A stretch of DNA of 64,000 nucleotides from Archegozetes longisetosus (Eukaryota; Arthropoda; Arachnida; Sarcoptiformes; Trhypochthoniidae), in contig JAEMBT020000001.1 of assembly GCA_018873245.2 (NCBI GenBank), forward strand, positions 10,636,220-10,700,219, written 5' to 3'. Each line of letters opens with the position of its first letter. The first letter of the stretch is position 1. The notes beneath the pieces are model-generated. The model was not told the origin of the DNA. It was given only the letters and a program-made list of their open reading frames with translations, and ran no database searches. Of the stretch, positions 1-11,271 are shown in pieces. The translations under genes and the position numbers were made by a program.

Positions 1-480
1 AAGGATATAATTTAAAACAAATTTCTCATAAAACAAGGAACCTTTTACATGAAATATGAATGATTTTTAATTAATAATTGTTTTTAAGTCAAAAACTTTA
101 TTGTTCTGTCAGCGAAATCTGTCTCAAGGTCTCTGAAAACCGTTAATCTTCTTATTGCATGATTCTATAAAATATGTATAGGTACACATCAGTTAACAAT
201 GTCATTGAACATAAAGGTCGATTCCTAGCCAATGAGTTTAAGGATAGGAAGCTCAGTTATATATCAGTATTATATAAAGTTTTAAGTCCGGAAAGATAAC
301 TATTCTTTTTGAGAAAAACAAAGTTGTTTTTCTAAGAATTAGGCATATTTTCAATTTAGACTCATACATAGGCTCAATAGATAATTTAATCACAAAAGCA
401 ATGAATTATTAATTGGTGTCAAGATCAATGATATAATAATCTTCGATATTGAACAATGTTTTGAGTTCTGAGATGGGCAA
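1..480. other. Upstream region of the lectin gene
   Basis: AT-rich, no gene supported; contains only the presumed distal regulatory sequence of the lectin gene. Confidence 0.4.
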
Positions 481-516
481 TATAAAAACCACAACTTTTC
501 CACAAAAATCTCAGTT
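481..516 (+). promoter_or_regulatory. Core promoter (TATA + arthropod Inr) of the lectin gene
   Basis: TATAAAAA begins at 481, and a TCAGTT initiator begins at 511. That is the usual ~30-bp spacing between a TATA box and the arthropod Inr. The predicted start site near 513 gives a 5' UTR of about 48 bases before the ATG at 561. Spacing and motifs are seen directly; use of this promoter is inferred. Confidence 0.55.
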
Positions 517-560
517 AACTTGACGATCAAGTAAAAGAACTTCTTTCCAAGTTGTATAAA

Positions 561-2506
561 ATGAAGAAAGGCTTCTATTCAACATCAGCTTTAATAATAA
601 TCTTCAGTCTTTTCCAATGTAAGTATGAATTAAGGAAGCTCATATGATATTTTGTTATTTCTGGAGAAATTTTAGGCTTGAAAGGGGATGGTTCTTGTGG
701 TGATTGGGTATCTTATAAAGATGAAAAATGCTATAAATTACTAGACAATGTGGAAACACACGACGGAGCAATTGAGTTATGCAAAAAGCAAATCAGTACT
801 GCAACTCTGGCTTCAATTCTCAGTCCAGAAGAACAAGAATTTCTAGAAAACTATATATTTAAAAAACGTGGAGCACTTAATAGTGTATGGATTGGAGCAA
901 GAAGAAATCCTCAAAATAACGCTACATTTATTTGGGATGACGGAAATCGTTTTGATCGTTATTCAAATTGGGATAAAGATGATAAGCATAATCCCGGTGA
1001 TGATTGTGCAGAAATGCAGCCACTAATACCATACTATGCGGTTAGTTTGGAATTATTATTTTAAAATATATTATTTACCTTGGTTAATTTTAAACTTTGA
1101 TCTTTCATACTCTAAAGACTGTATCAGAAATACCCAAATGATCTAGTTTGTAATTCAGTTTTTGATTGTCGCTAGTTAATAATGGTTTACCTGGTAGTTA
1201 TAATTCGAAATTTTATAATTGCTTTCGTATCTTTTGATCACTTGACTTCTCAATTTTAGCGCTGCACTTATCTTATTTTGAACATTGGACTCTAATAGAA
1301 ATATCAGCAATAAAATTATAAACAGCAAAAATCTGTTCTCAGTAGAAAATGTCCGGGTTTGCGTGTCTTTCATTGTTGTTAGAGTAGGTTTTACCTTGAT
1401 TACAATAAAATATATTACGTTCTTGGACTCTTTATTCTATTTGTTTCAAATTATCTACTCTGAATGAAACCACATAAATTCACAACGATTTCGTCTCATT
1501 TGACTCAACAAACATTGAATTTATAGAATTTATGCCTATTACTCAGAGCTGACTGTACGTAAAAGAGAATGATCAGAACTCGAAATCTTATGGTCTCTTA
1601 TTTGAACCTGTTGAAATCACGAGAATTCTGAGAAGATTATTTAAGCAGAATTTATTTTTAAATTTGTTTATCATTTCTATTAAATCATCCTAATTCTATT
1701 ATTAAAACACATTTTTGTGACAAATTGATAGGACAACAGCAAGCTCGGTAAGTGGCAGGATGTTCAATGTACTGGAAACAAGAGAAATCAGGTCTTATGT
1801 CAGACCGGACAGAGTTGGACTTTGGATAAATTAGTTAAAACATTTTTGGAGTTTAGAAGAGATTTTGTAGATCTTAGTGCATTAACTAATAAAAATCAAC
1901 AAAACAATGTCAATTCAATTCAAAATTTAGGGAATGAATTAAACAAACTCAAAGATAGTGATGCAAAATCTATTGCATCTTTAAATACAGATATAACTAA
2001 CGCGAAGAAAAGTATCGATGACATAAATGGAAAAACTAATAATTTAATATCAAATCCGGGTATTTTTTCTAATAAATTCTATATTCGAGGTCAAAAGATT
2101 ACTAAAATACTTTTTTACAGTGCCACTAAACTTCATATACATACAACTGCCGTCACAGCCTGAGCCATCAGCTCTATGGCCAAATGTCCAATGGGAAGAC
2201 GTGAGCGCCACATATGCGGGTCTGTTCTTTCGTGTATTAGGTGGAACTTCAGAAAAATTCGGTACCGTTCAAAACGAGAATTCTCCACGACTGGCATCAG
2301 TGGAAATGATTGAAACACCAAAGGCTGCCGCAAGACCTGTAAAGCTCGATATACCACCGAATGGAGACTTTAGTGCTCAGATGTATGTTGCTTCTGGACC
2401 AGCACCAGCCGCTCAAGCGCTTGACAATCACTTGAGGTTCAAGTTATCTCCTGGTGAAGTGCGCCCACGCAATCATGCAGTTAGGGTTTGGAAACGAACA
2501 AAGTAG
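561..2506 (+). CDS. Secreted C-type lectin with coiled region and phage-tail-fibre-like C-terminal domain
   Basis: Four exons: 561-618, 676-1040, 1732-2059, 2121-2506. All junctions are GT-AG with consistent phase, giving 378 aa. Exon 1 encodes a signal peptide (MKKGFYSTSALIIIFSLFQC). Residues ~27-164 are a C-type lectin domain: paired cysteines, the VWIGARRN strand, NPGDDCAEM near the usual Ca/sugar site, and a closing KWQDVQC...VLC pattern spanning exons 2-3. Residues ~170-245 are polar and heptad-like, probably a coiled coil for oligomerisation. Exon 4 begins YIQLPSQPEPSALWP and contains YAGLFFRVLGG, FGTVQNENSPR and a Pro/Ala-rich tail, resembling bacterial/phage tail-fibre C-termini. Exon 4 is visibly more GC-rich than exons 1-3. 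The product is probably a secreted glycan-binding or immune protein. The canonical EPN/WND sugar-binding tripeptides are not clear, so specificity is unknown. Confidence 0.82.
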
Positions 2507-3639
2507 TCACATCAATTTCTTGCTTTTCAAATACGAAGCGGTCATCAAAATCTATATTGAATTTCGCAAAATTCAAGTATACCTAATTTTTTTACTCTTG
2601 AAATCTTGAACTTTTTCTTAAATCAAATTCATTTATCAACAATATTTGTCTTTTTTGTTAGCCAAAGCATTAATCACTTGCTTCATTAGGAAATGATCAA
2701 TAAACAGCTAATTGGCAGAAGCTATATAAACAACTATTTTGACTTATGCAACAACTAAAGTGATTTAATAAAAAATCTAACCGTAAAACGTGCTTTTTTA
2801 ATCAAAGTGACAAATTTAAAAAATATTAAGTAAGTCTAGAAACTAAAATTTTATTTTGTTTTGCGAAAGATCACGATCATGATATTAATTAACATTCACT
2901 GTGATTTCATCACTACTTTAATAATTATTTTCGAGCCTTGATTCGTTTATATTTTAAATATAAAAGTTATTTGTAGTCACGTTTTGTTAAGATTTCCACG
3001 AGGAACCCAAAGTTCGATCATATTAAGCTGAGCTCTATCTGCATAAAGACATTAATCAGCTGGAAGTCAATTGAATCTGTAATCATGAAGATTCTGGAAA
3101 TGTTAAGATAGTTTCACCAAAAGAGTTTTAGGGCAAGATCTAGAGGTTAAACTTCTGTGGGTAATCAAAGACTTGAGTGATTAGCATACGAACATCAAGA
3201 TAAATTTAGTATCCTTGTAATAATGGGAGTTAGTTAGGAACTAATGCGAATTTATAATAACTTATTAATAACTTGATTTTATCTAAAGACAGCTCTTTTT
3301 TCTGAATCAGATTATATTGCGTAACAAAATTGAAATGAAAATAGATTTTTAAGTAAACCGGAGTAAAAATACTATCAAATAAGCAAAGTACAAGGCTTGA
3401 ACCAAAAGTTTTTGAACTAACTTTTCCAAATTAATAAAACTTTTCTTTCATTTTAAGAATTTTGATCTGAAAGCAGATTAATTTAAAGGCTTTTTTAGAC
3501 TTAAAATTTCACAAAAGATTATCAGAATATCTGACAGAGTTTAGAAGATATCGCAATTTTTCTAAGAGTCTAATTTTTCTAAAATAAGACTAGGCACAAA
3601 AGTAAAACTAGCTGTTAAGGAAGACATGAACTGAAAATT
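2507..3639. other. Non-coding AT-rich stretch
   Basis: No supported gene. Its right part may hold the decayed 5' half of the mariner relic that follows, but I could not align it with confidence. Confidence 0.4.
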
Positions 3640-3930
3640 ACACCCTTTTACAGGATAACGTGCCACCGCATCAAACTAAACAAATGACCGACTTTTAAAC
3701 CGATAAAACACACTAGATATTCTTCCTCATCTGCTATATTCTCTCGATTTGTCCCCCGTGATTTAGGATCCTTCCCTAAACCAAAAATCACTTAGCAGGC
3801 AGAACACCTCAATAAGATCCTCAACTGTAGCGCAGTCAATAGTTTCTTAAATCGCTTCACAGAAAACGACTGGAAGTCAATGTTTGAAAAGTTGGTCATA
3901 AAATATTTCAATCAAAATGGGATTTAAATT
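3640..3930 (+). mobile_element. Decayed mariner-type transposase fragment
   Basis: Fragments split by frameshifts and stops match the mariner catalytic domain: DNVPPHQTKQ (compare the family HDNARPH motif), then ILPHLLYSLDLSPV (compare LPHPPYSPDLAP), and a degraded tail ENDWKSMFEKLVIKYFNQNG like the mariner C-terminus. There is no intact frame and the ends were not located, so this is an old inactive relic. The Tc1 copy at 9.0 kb is a different lineage (DD34E). Confidence 0.5.
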
Positions 3931-5127
3931 ATTTAGAATAAATTAATGTATTTTAAAGTTTTAATTTTTATTTTTCTATTTAAATAATAAAAGCTAATCC
4001 TAAAGCTTATGGTTCAACTTTTATACAAACTCTGTTTCAAAATTCTAAATGCGTTTTTCATGAGGTAATAGTTGAAAGTTAAATGTTCGATTAATGTTCT
4101 ATCATTTTTTCTAGTTCCAATTCGAGATCCAGATTTTTAAACATTTCAGGTTTGTATAGTGTGCTTTTCGAAATAAAAGCTCTAAATGTTTATTCAGGAA
4201 AATGTTACTATGTCAGTATTTTAAATAATACAAGCTGAAACTAAAATTTTCATACTCTTTTGAAATTCATACACATAACACATTTGAAATTTTAATTCTT
4301 ATCTTTAGGATCATTAAGATAAATATAAATATATTATAGAAAGGCCTCTGTCAATTCGGTTAATCTCGAGTTAATTTGTTGATCCCTGAATCTGTACAAC
4401 AGAATAAAATGAAGAAACAGAAACTGTAGGTAATAATGTAGATCAGAATACTCTGAAGGAACCGAAAATTGCGAAATGAATTTCATTCTTTTCACTAGAT
4501 GCTGATTCAATTAAATTCATAAAAGATCATTTTCATATCAGACATACGTTTGAAACCATAATTTTGTTTAGATAGGCATAATTTAAGCGAATTATTGAAT
4601 TTGAAAATAATTTCAGAAATATGAAAACAAAGCATAATACCAGTAAAACACAATTCATAATGAAAATAATGATAACATCAACATACAGTAGGTTATCACG
4701 CAATCAATTGCTAAAATATAAACTATCATTATCTGTATATGAATACATCATAGTATATTAACGAAAATCTCTAACAGAAGAGCTTTATCCAAATTCTTAA
4801 CTTCTTTCTTAATCTAAATTATTCTAAGATAATAGTTCTCAAACTTTAAAAGATACTTTTTTCTTATTAAATGAATAAATTTTCTGATCGATTCAAAACT
4901 ATGAAAAATTATTCGTACCTTGCTTATAGATATAAGATCTATATCAATAAAAAATATCCAAAGTGCGCAAGACCACTAATGATCTTAATACCAACTGATT
5001 TATTTGTGGGTATAATATATCCACTGTCAAATATGTAGTGAGTATATAGTGTCAAATATAACATTATATTTAACACCTATATCGATATTATTGATATAAA
5101 TGTTCCTCAGTAGACTTAAGGTCAAAT
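3931..5127. other. AT-rich intergenic sequence
   Basis: No gene, RNA or clear repeat seen. Confidence 0.4.
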
Positions 5128-5270
5128 TATAATGAATACAATTTTGTAAATAGACAGACGGATAACAGCTTTTAAGACCGTGTGTATTGGCCTTTAATGG
5201 GCGCATTAATACACACGACCTTACAATGTGTTATCTCCAGTCTAATTATAAAATGCATTCATTATAGCAT
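5128..5270. repeat. ~140-bp imperfect palindrome (hairpin element)
   Basis: The two halves are imperfect reverse complements centred near 5203. The inner stem pairs the accgtgtgtatt stretch near 5188 with aatacacacgacc near 5210. The outer part pairs TATAATGAATxCA with TGCATTCATTATA. No protein is encoded. It fits a small fold-back MITE; ends and target-site duplication are not certain. Confidence 0.5.
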
Positions 5271-5525
5271 TCTAAGAGATTGCTATTATTCTAAATACAG
5301 ATAATTGCTTCCCTAAGCTGTAACTGCAATAAGAAGTTTTGCATAACTTACAGAAATTAATTAAAATAATCACTTCTATTCTTCATTCATTTTAGACTAA
5401 TTTTTAAACTGAAGCCTAATAAAGTGAAATTATCTACGACTTCAAGAATTGAAATATTAAGTGAAAACTATTGTGATTTTGACACAAACGAGAGGAATAT
5501 TAAGTAAGATCACTATAGTTCCGGC

Positions 5526-6497
5526 TAGTGAAGAACATAAGTTGGCTGTGAGCTAAGCTGCGCTTTGAGCTGCACTGCGCTTGAAACTCAAGCTCAAGCT
5601 GTTGATCTTCAAGCCCAGCTCATTTAAAGCCAATTTATTTAATAAAGCAAAAACAGCTTGTAAAATAGAAATGAATATTGGACTGTTTCTCATATCTATA
5701 TGTAAATGCAAGAGAAGCACTTTCAATTTTTTAATCATATAAATAAAACGTAATAAAGATTCTTTAAATCATATATAATTAACTATTCTGTATATTAAAA
5801 TTCCTATCGTGGGTTAAAAATAATTATATATTAATGCGACTTACTTTCACTTTTACTTTTAAACATGAAAGACCTTTTAAGCTAAGTTAAGCTCTTAAGC
5901 ATAAAATTTGCAGTGTGCCTCTCCCACATTTATACATAAATATGTTAGCAAAATAGACATTAAATTATGTCTATCGAATTCGATGATGAGATACAGTCCT
6001 GATTTGTGAATCATTGTCTTCAAAATATATTTCACTTTAAACTGAAATTTAACGCAGCAACTGTTAATATGAAGAGAGAATTAGTGGTGCCTTGGGCCTT
6101 AAATATAATTTTATTTCTATTCATTGGCTAAATCTTTTTATATTCGAAAATAAGATAATTTCAAAAAAACTAAGAATTATTCAAAATAAGAGAAAATTGT
6201 TATTTGAAACTATTATCAAAATGGCTTGACAAGAAAGTGAAATACAATCACAACTATTGATAAGTGTCACCGATATCTAAGTTTGAATTCATTCTTCAAA
6301 CTTTACGACCAAAATTAATGAATTTTTGCGTAAATACGTCATTGTAACTTGACAAACACTTGTTATAAAAATTACTACTCATTATTTTTAATTTTTAACA
6401 TAAGCTCAGGAGCGCAGCTCAAAGCTCAACAATTCTGAGCTGCGCTTATAGAAGCTCGAACTTGAGGCTCAAGATTCCAGACAAATGCTCTTCACTA
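5526..6497. mobile_element. Non-autonomous hAT-like element (~970 bp)
   Basis: Terminal inverted repeats TAGTGAAGAACA (left) and TAGTGAAGAGCA (reverse complement of the right end). Both ends carry subterminal arrays of AGCTC/GAGCT words and similar GCTGCGC motifs. The 8-bp flanks gttccggc and tttccgat share TTCCG, suggesting an old degraded duplication. No transposase is encoded; short open frames inside are repeat-derived. Assignment to hAT rests on terminal structure alone. Confidence 0.5.
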
Positions 6498-6565
6498 TTT
6501 CCGATAGATTTAATTGAAATAAATGTCTTTCTCTATTTCGAAATAAGATATGATTCAATAGTAGA

Positions 6566-6764
6566 GTGCAGTCAAGCAAACAAAAAAGTAGAATAATGAA
6601 TACTTAGTTTTCACTACAATATGACAAACTTAGTATGCTTTCTTATGTTAGAACTTATCATAGGACAACTATGACTTGGTGTGAAGTTTGTTTCATACTA
6701 AGTTTGTCATATTGCAGTGAAAACCTTGTTTCACTATTCTACTTTTTTGTTTGCTTGACTGCAC
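6566..6764. mobile_element. 199-bp MITE with ~75-bp terminal inverted repeats
   Basis: GTGCAGTCAAGCAAAC opens the element and its reverse complement closes it. The inverted match runs ~75 bp inward (AAAAAAGTAGAATA, TTTTCACT, ATATGACAAACTTAGTATG) around a ~50-bp loop. No coding capacity. The superfamily is unresolved because no clear target duplication was seen. Confidence 0.7.
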
Positions 6765-7435
6765 ATTAAGTATTGTGTTTCATAAATTTGAAATTTAGCT
6801 TTTAATAAAATTCTTTTATTTTGATTAAAAAATCTACCTAAAAAGCTTTAAAAATTACGGAACATTGACATAAAATATATTTCTAATGTATTTGAAGCTT
6901 ATAACAGCATTAATAATACCATTTATTGCCTTCAACAGTTAGATAATTTTCATGAATAACAGTTATCTATAAACTTAATCAGAAACATAATCTGATGAAT
7001 TAATGAAGATGTGATTCTCCACTGAGTTCCAATCATAATCTTATTAAATACAAGGTATGCCTGATTTTGTTTATTTTCATTTCTGAAGTAGTTCAGACAT
7101 AATAAACAATTGAGCATGCAGTTAAAATACTTGTGACGTCAGTAATCTCCTGTTGCAGGAGATATATCGATTTTTAGCAGTCTGAAAATAAATCTTGTTA
7201 AAAAAGTTGTGTCAGAAAATAATTTACATACATTAATGAATTATTGTGAATCTTCAGTTACAGAATAGACACCTAAAATTCTGGATCAAAAATAAAATTT
7301 TTGAAAAATCACCAACAAGTATTAGTTAACTGAGTTCCTTTTTATGATACAATTAATTTATAAAATTTTTTTCAAAGTAGACTTATGCTTTTTATATGAT
7401 TTCAGTAAATTTCAAATTGAAAAGTTATAATACAT
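6765..7435. other. Intergenic
   Basis: No gene or repeat recognised apart from a short CTCCTGTTGCAGGAG hairpin near 7147. Confidence 0.4.
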
Positions 7436-7861
7436 TTATAATCTCTTATCACAACTATTTGTTTCTTCATTACAAGATGTGGTCATGGCTTCTTCGTAAC
7501 TAAAGAGTTCTTGATCTGTCGAAACGCTAGGATTGCTCACGAAGTTATTAGACGTGAGCAAAGTAGAAGGTGGTCGAGAATATTTAACATTATTGATAGT
7601 TTGCTCACTTGAGTTTTGAAGATCATGAGATTCAAGATCTACCCGCAATTGAGGTACGAGCGGAAAAGATCCTCTTCTTCTAATTTGATAGTTATTGCCG
7701 TACACTTGATAATTGTCATTTACACGATCACGATAAGCACTTCTTCCGAAATAGTTTGATGGTAGACTCCATACCATACTTCTTAAGCATCTAAATATAA
7801 ACACTAGAATAAGGATCAGTATCAAAGAAATAATCAAAAAATATAAATGAATTCTGTTCAT
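7436..7861 (-). CDS. Small single-pass membrane protein, unrecognised
   Basis: An open frame of 141 codons. Residues ~5-25 are a strong hydrophobic segment (FLIISLILILILVFIF) followed by Arg residues, so an N-out signal-anchor is likely. The cytosolic part is polar and Ser/Asn-rich, with an Arg-rich patch (YQIRRRGSFP) and a C-terminal SYEEAM motif of the kind that binds NEDD4-family WW domains when Pro-rich sequence precedes it. Here the usual PP is displaced (SRPPSTLL lies ~25 residues upstream). It could be a complete small gene or the last exon of a larger one; no upstream exon was identified. Function unknown. Confidence 0.4.
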   Translation of the reverse strand: MNRIHLYFLIISLILILILVFIFRCLRSMVWSLPSNYFGRSAYRDRVNDNYQVYGNNYQIRRRGSFPLVPQLRVDLESHDLQNSSEQTINNVKYSRPPSTLLTSNNFVSNPSVSTDQELFSYEEAMTTSCNEETNSCDKRL

Positions 7862-9013
7862 TGTTAATATGACAAGACTTTTATGTTTATTTCAATGCTT
7901 CATATGCCTCAGAACTACTGGCGCTCTCATTTACTCTTAGATTCAACCGAGATATCGAACCTTATTTTACTCGTAAATTGTGTAATATAAAAAATTGAAT
8001 CTACTGGAAAATAAAAATAATCAACGTAATTATTACTACCGAAAGGCTTCTAATATAGAAACAAATGATAGTTTTCATGTATGAATCATGATCAAAATTA
8101 GCAATATTGAATAATTTTTGAAAGCATCCTTTTATTCACCTCTGAACTTCTATAGTGAACATACTAAGTTAAATAACATGTCAACAAATAATATTTAATT
8201 TGAAAAGTCTTGTAATTTTAATAGTATCAGAACATTGACAAGAAAAATATTTATTACTTTAACGGTCAAATAGATTAAAAATTGTTTCATAGTTTATAAC
8301 TTTTTTAAATTAAATAATTTTCACCTTCGTTTCGAAGTTATATACTGGTTAATTATGAAATTCATTCCGAAAAAATAGTTTGCTAAATGTTTAAAAGAAT
8401 TTTTTAGTTCGAAAAGACATTCGATTTTTAAAACATTTCAATTATAATCAATGACAATCTAATTTTTTCATAGCCACGACAAAAATAACTTTTATGCATT
8501 AAAACAAAGACCCCTGAGATTAGTTTCATGGATGTGTTCAATAATCATCTCATACTATAATTCCAAACGAACTAATTACTATAAGCAAACATTTGATTAA
8601 GTCTTTTCTAAGAAACCTATACACAGCTTCTGATAAATCAGTAAACGATTATCCTCTAAGTCAACAGTTAAGGAACAAGTTGCGAATCGAAGTCTTGACA
8701 GATTTATTTTATGTTAACTGATCATCATTTAGTTATGTGACCGGCAGATAATTGCGCGAATTGGATACTATTGTAGTGAATAGGTTTTGATCAACACACT
8801 GGTTAATTTAATTTTACAAATATTTGAATGCGTTCGAGCCGATTATCGCAATCTTATTTCATGCTTTGGAAAAAAATAAAATAGGTACCTCACTGAAAGT
8901 TTGAAGGCAATCATTCACAATAGTGAGACAGTTTGAAGTGAGACATTCACAATAGAATAATTATGTGATCGGATCAATTGTGTTATAACGAAATTGTTGT
9001 TAATACTTTGCTA
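7862..9013. other. Intergenic
   Basis: AT-rich. A short tandem-like motif (cattcacaatag) occurs twice at ~8914-8956. Nothing else is supported. Confidence 0.4.
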
Positions 9014-10642
9014 CACTGAGGGTAAAAGATATGTTGTCACACCATTTCTCAGGCTACACTCTTAGTTTTTCTGGTTCTAATAAGTTATTCTGAACAAAAT
9101 AGTATTATATTATATATCATTTTAAAATTTAAACTTCGCACTTTAAAATGATATGAAAATCATTCATAATCATGCGCATTTTAAACTCAAATTTTAAACA
9201 TAAACATGTGCATAGTGTTTTAAGCGCCAACGAAAATTAAGTTGTCATTAGTGTTATTGAGTTTAATTCATAATTAAAATTAATACAATTTAAAAGGTAA
9301 GTCAAAGTTTAAACGTAATATGCTAAATTAAATAGATACTTCTAAAAATTAGACATCATTCGGTAATATTATGCCTAAAACGAGGGAATTAACAGAAGCT
9401 GAACGTCTCAAGGTACTTGAAGAGCATCAGAAAGGTAAATCAAACCGACTAATCGCTAAGGAACAAAATTTAAGTTATGAGGAGGTGAGGAAAATCATCA
9501 TTAAGGCCAAAGAATACGGAACAATTAAAAACTTCCCCCGAAGTGGACGTAAAATGGCCATATCACCACGAGATGCAAATCGGATTAAGCGGGAAGTCCT
9601 AAAAAATCGGCAAATATCGGTGAAAGAAATTCGGGAGAATTTAAATTTAAATTGCAGTTTATCAACTATTAAAAATACTTTGCATAAACAAGGATATAAC
9701 GGAAGAACAATGAAAAATAAACCCGAATTAACTCCAAGACATGCAAAGGGTCGCCTTAACTTTGCCCGAAAGTACCATAAGATGCCATTGGAGTTTTGGA
9801 AGAAGATAATATGGAGTGATGAATCAAAATTTGAAAAGGCTCGATCAAAGAGAAGACAAACATCATGGAGATTAAAGAAAGAAAACTTTAATAAAGAGAA
9901 TATAAAAGGCACTCGAAGACACTACGATTATATCATGATATGGGGTTGTTTCTCTTGGCACGGAGTTGGACATCTAACACCAATTCATGGTAAAATGGAT
10001 CGATTCGGATACATAGACATCCTGAATAATCATTTATATCAGTCGGCTGAAGAAATGGGTATCCGGGACAACTTTATTTTCCAACACGACAATGATTCTA
10101 AACATACGTCCAAAGATGTTCGTCAGGAATTGACCGATAACCACACTGAAGTGCTGGAATGGCCATCCCAAAGTCCCGATCTCAACCCTATTGAGCATCT
10201 TTGGGATGAATTGGACCGAATGATACCTCAGGACCGACGCCATAACCTTTCGGATTTCAAAGATGCAATTTTTGAATATTGGCCAAAAATTGACCAGAAT
10301 CGACTAAAGAATTTGGTGGAAAGTATGCCGAAACGTCTTTTAGAAGTGATTAAAGCTAAAGGATGGTATACACATTATTAATTCTGTGATTATTAACTAG
10401 TATTACATTTTTATCTCAGTAAACTCAAAGAGACAACTTAATTATTGAATGTGATACATTATTAAAAACAATTATATTATGTTAAAGTTTAACTATAGTG
10501 CAAAAATCCAATTGTGATACATTTTGAAGTACTAAATTCTAATTAAAATTAAATCTCATATTAAATTTTATTACTAATAAATATTCTTAAAGAATAAAAA
10601 ACTAATTTTCAGCATGTGACAACTTATCTTTTGCCCTCAGTG
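9014..10642 (+). mobile_element. Complete Tc1-type transposon
   Basis: Both ends carry ~29-bp inverted repeats starting CACTGAGGGYAAAAGATAW and continuing GTTGTCACA. Each end is flanked by TA (9012-9013 and 10643-10644), the Tc1/mariner target duplication. The 1,629-bp element holds one intact transposase frame (9371-10381). Complete ends plus an intact frame indicate recent activity. Confidence 0.9.
9371..10381 (+). CDS. Tc1 transposase (DD34E), intact
   Basis: 336 aa, a normal length for the family, beginning at ATG 9371. Residues 1-110 form the paired-like DNA-binding region (HTH MPKTRELTEAERLKVLEEH, a GRKMAIS linker, then a second HTH). The DDE catalytic domain follows: first Asp in WSDESKF, second in FQHDNDSKH, and Glu in SPDLNPIEHLWDEL, with the characteristic ~34-residue D-to-E spacing. 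It cuts and reinserts the element at TA sites in the nucleus. There is no stop, frameshift or missing catalytic residue, so it may be functional. Confidence 0.93.
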   Translation: MPKTRELTEAERLKVLEEHQKGKSNRLIAKEQNLSYEEVRKIIIKAKEYGTIKNFPRSGRKMAISPRDANRIKREVLKNRQISVKEIRENLNLNCSLSTIKNTLHKQGYNGRTMKNKPELTPRHAKGRLNFARKYHKMPLEFWKKIIWSDESKFEKARSKRRQTSWRLKKENFNKENIKGTRRHYDYIMIWGCFSWHGVGHLTPIHGKMDRFGYIDILNNHLYQSAEEMGIRDNFIFQHDNDSKHTSKDVRQELTDNHTEVLEWPSQSPDLNPIEHLWDELDRMIPQDRRHNLSDFKDAIFEYWPKIDQNRLKNLVESMPKRLLEVIKAKGWYTHY

Positions 10643-10743
10643 TAAGTGCGTTATAACCCGATTATAGTGAACATTTCCAGCTGCGCAAGGTGGTTTACTA
10701 TAAATGAGAGCGACTTTATTTCATCATAAATATATCATCTAAA

Positions 10744-11263
10744 TAGGGTGACCACCTCTTGCTTATCTCATGACGGTACAAAAATATCAAAGGGGACCCT
10801 TACATTTTTAAAAAGAAAAATGTCGTTTTTATTAGTCATTACAAATCTTTAGGTGTCAAACGATACATTCTAATATTTGAACATCGAAAATTATTAGTCA
10901 TGGTTGATTTCAAAGGTATATATTTTGTTAGAAATGGCACCTTTCAAAAGCTATTCAAAAGTAAGGAATACTGGTTTATATAAGATATAAGTCAAGGTAG
11001 AAAAAATTAATCCAATAATTTTTGCTTTTAAACCACAGGTATTCAAAACATTAAACTGGTTTATTAATCCCTTATCATTTGTAAAATAAATTCAATGTTT
11101 GAATTTGTAAGAAATATTTTTTTAAACACATTTTTCAAAATGAAGGTTGCAAAATCGGACAACTAATTGTCCCGTCGAGAGTTTTTGATCTGACGGAATT
11201 TCTGCCTTTCATCTTTAAAAAGACAAGACTGTCCCGTCAAGAACGGGACGGGTGGTCACCTTA
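10744..11263. mobile_element. 520-bp non-autonomous hAT-type element, copy 1
   Basis: Starts TAGGGTGACCACC and ends GGTGGTCACCTTA. Flanked by a perfect 8-bp duplication, catctaaa (10736-10743 and 11264-11271), diagnostic of the hAT group. Subterminal GTCCCGTC/GACGGGAC words form additional hairpins. The interior matches the element at 24268-24780 in inverse orientation. No protein. Confidence 0.85.
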
Positions 11264-11271
11264 CATCTAAA

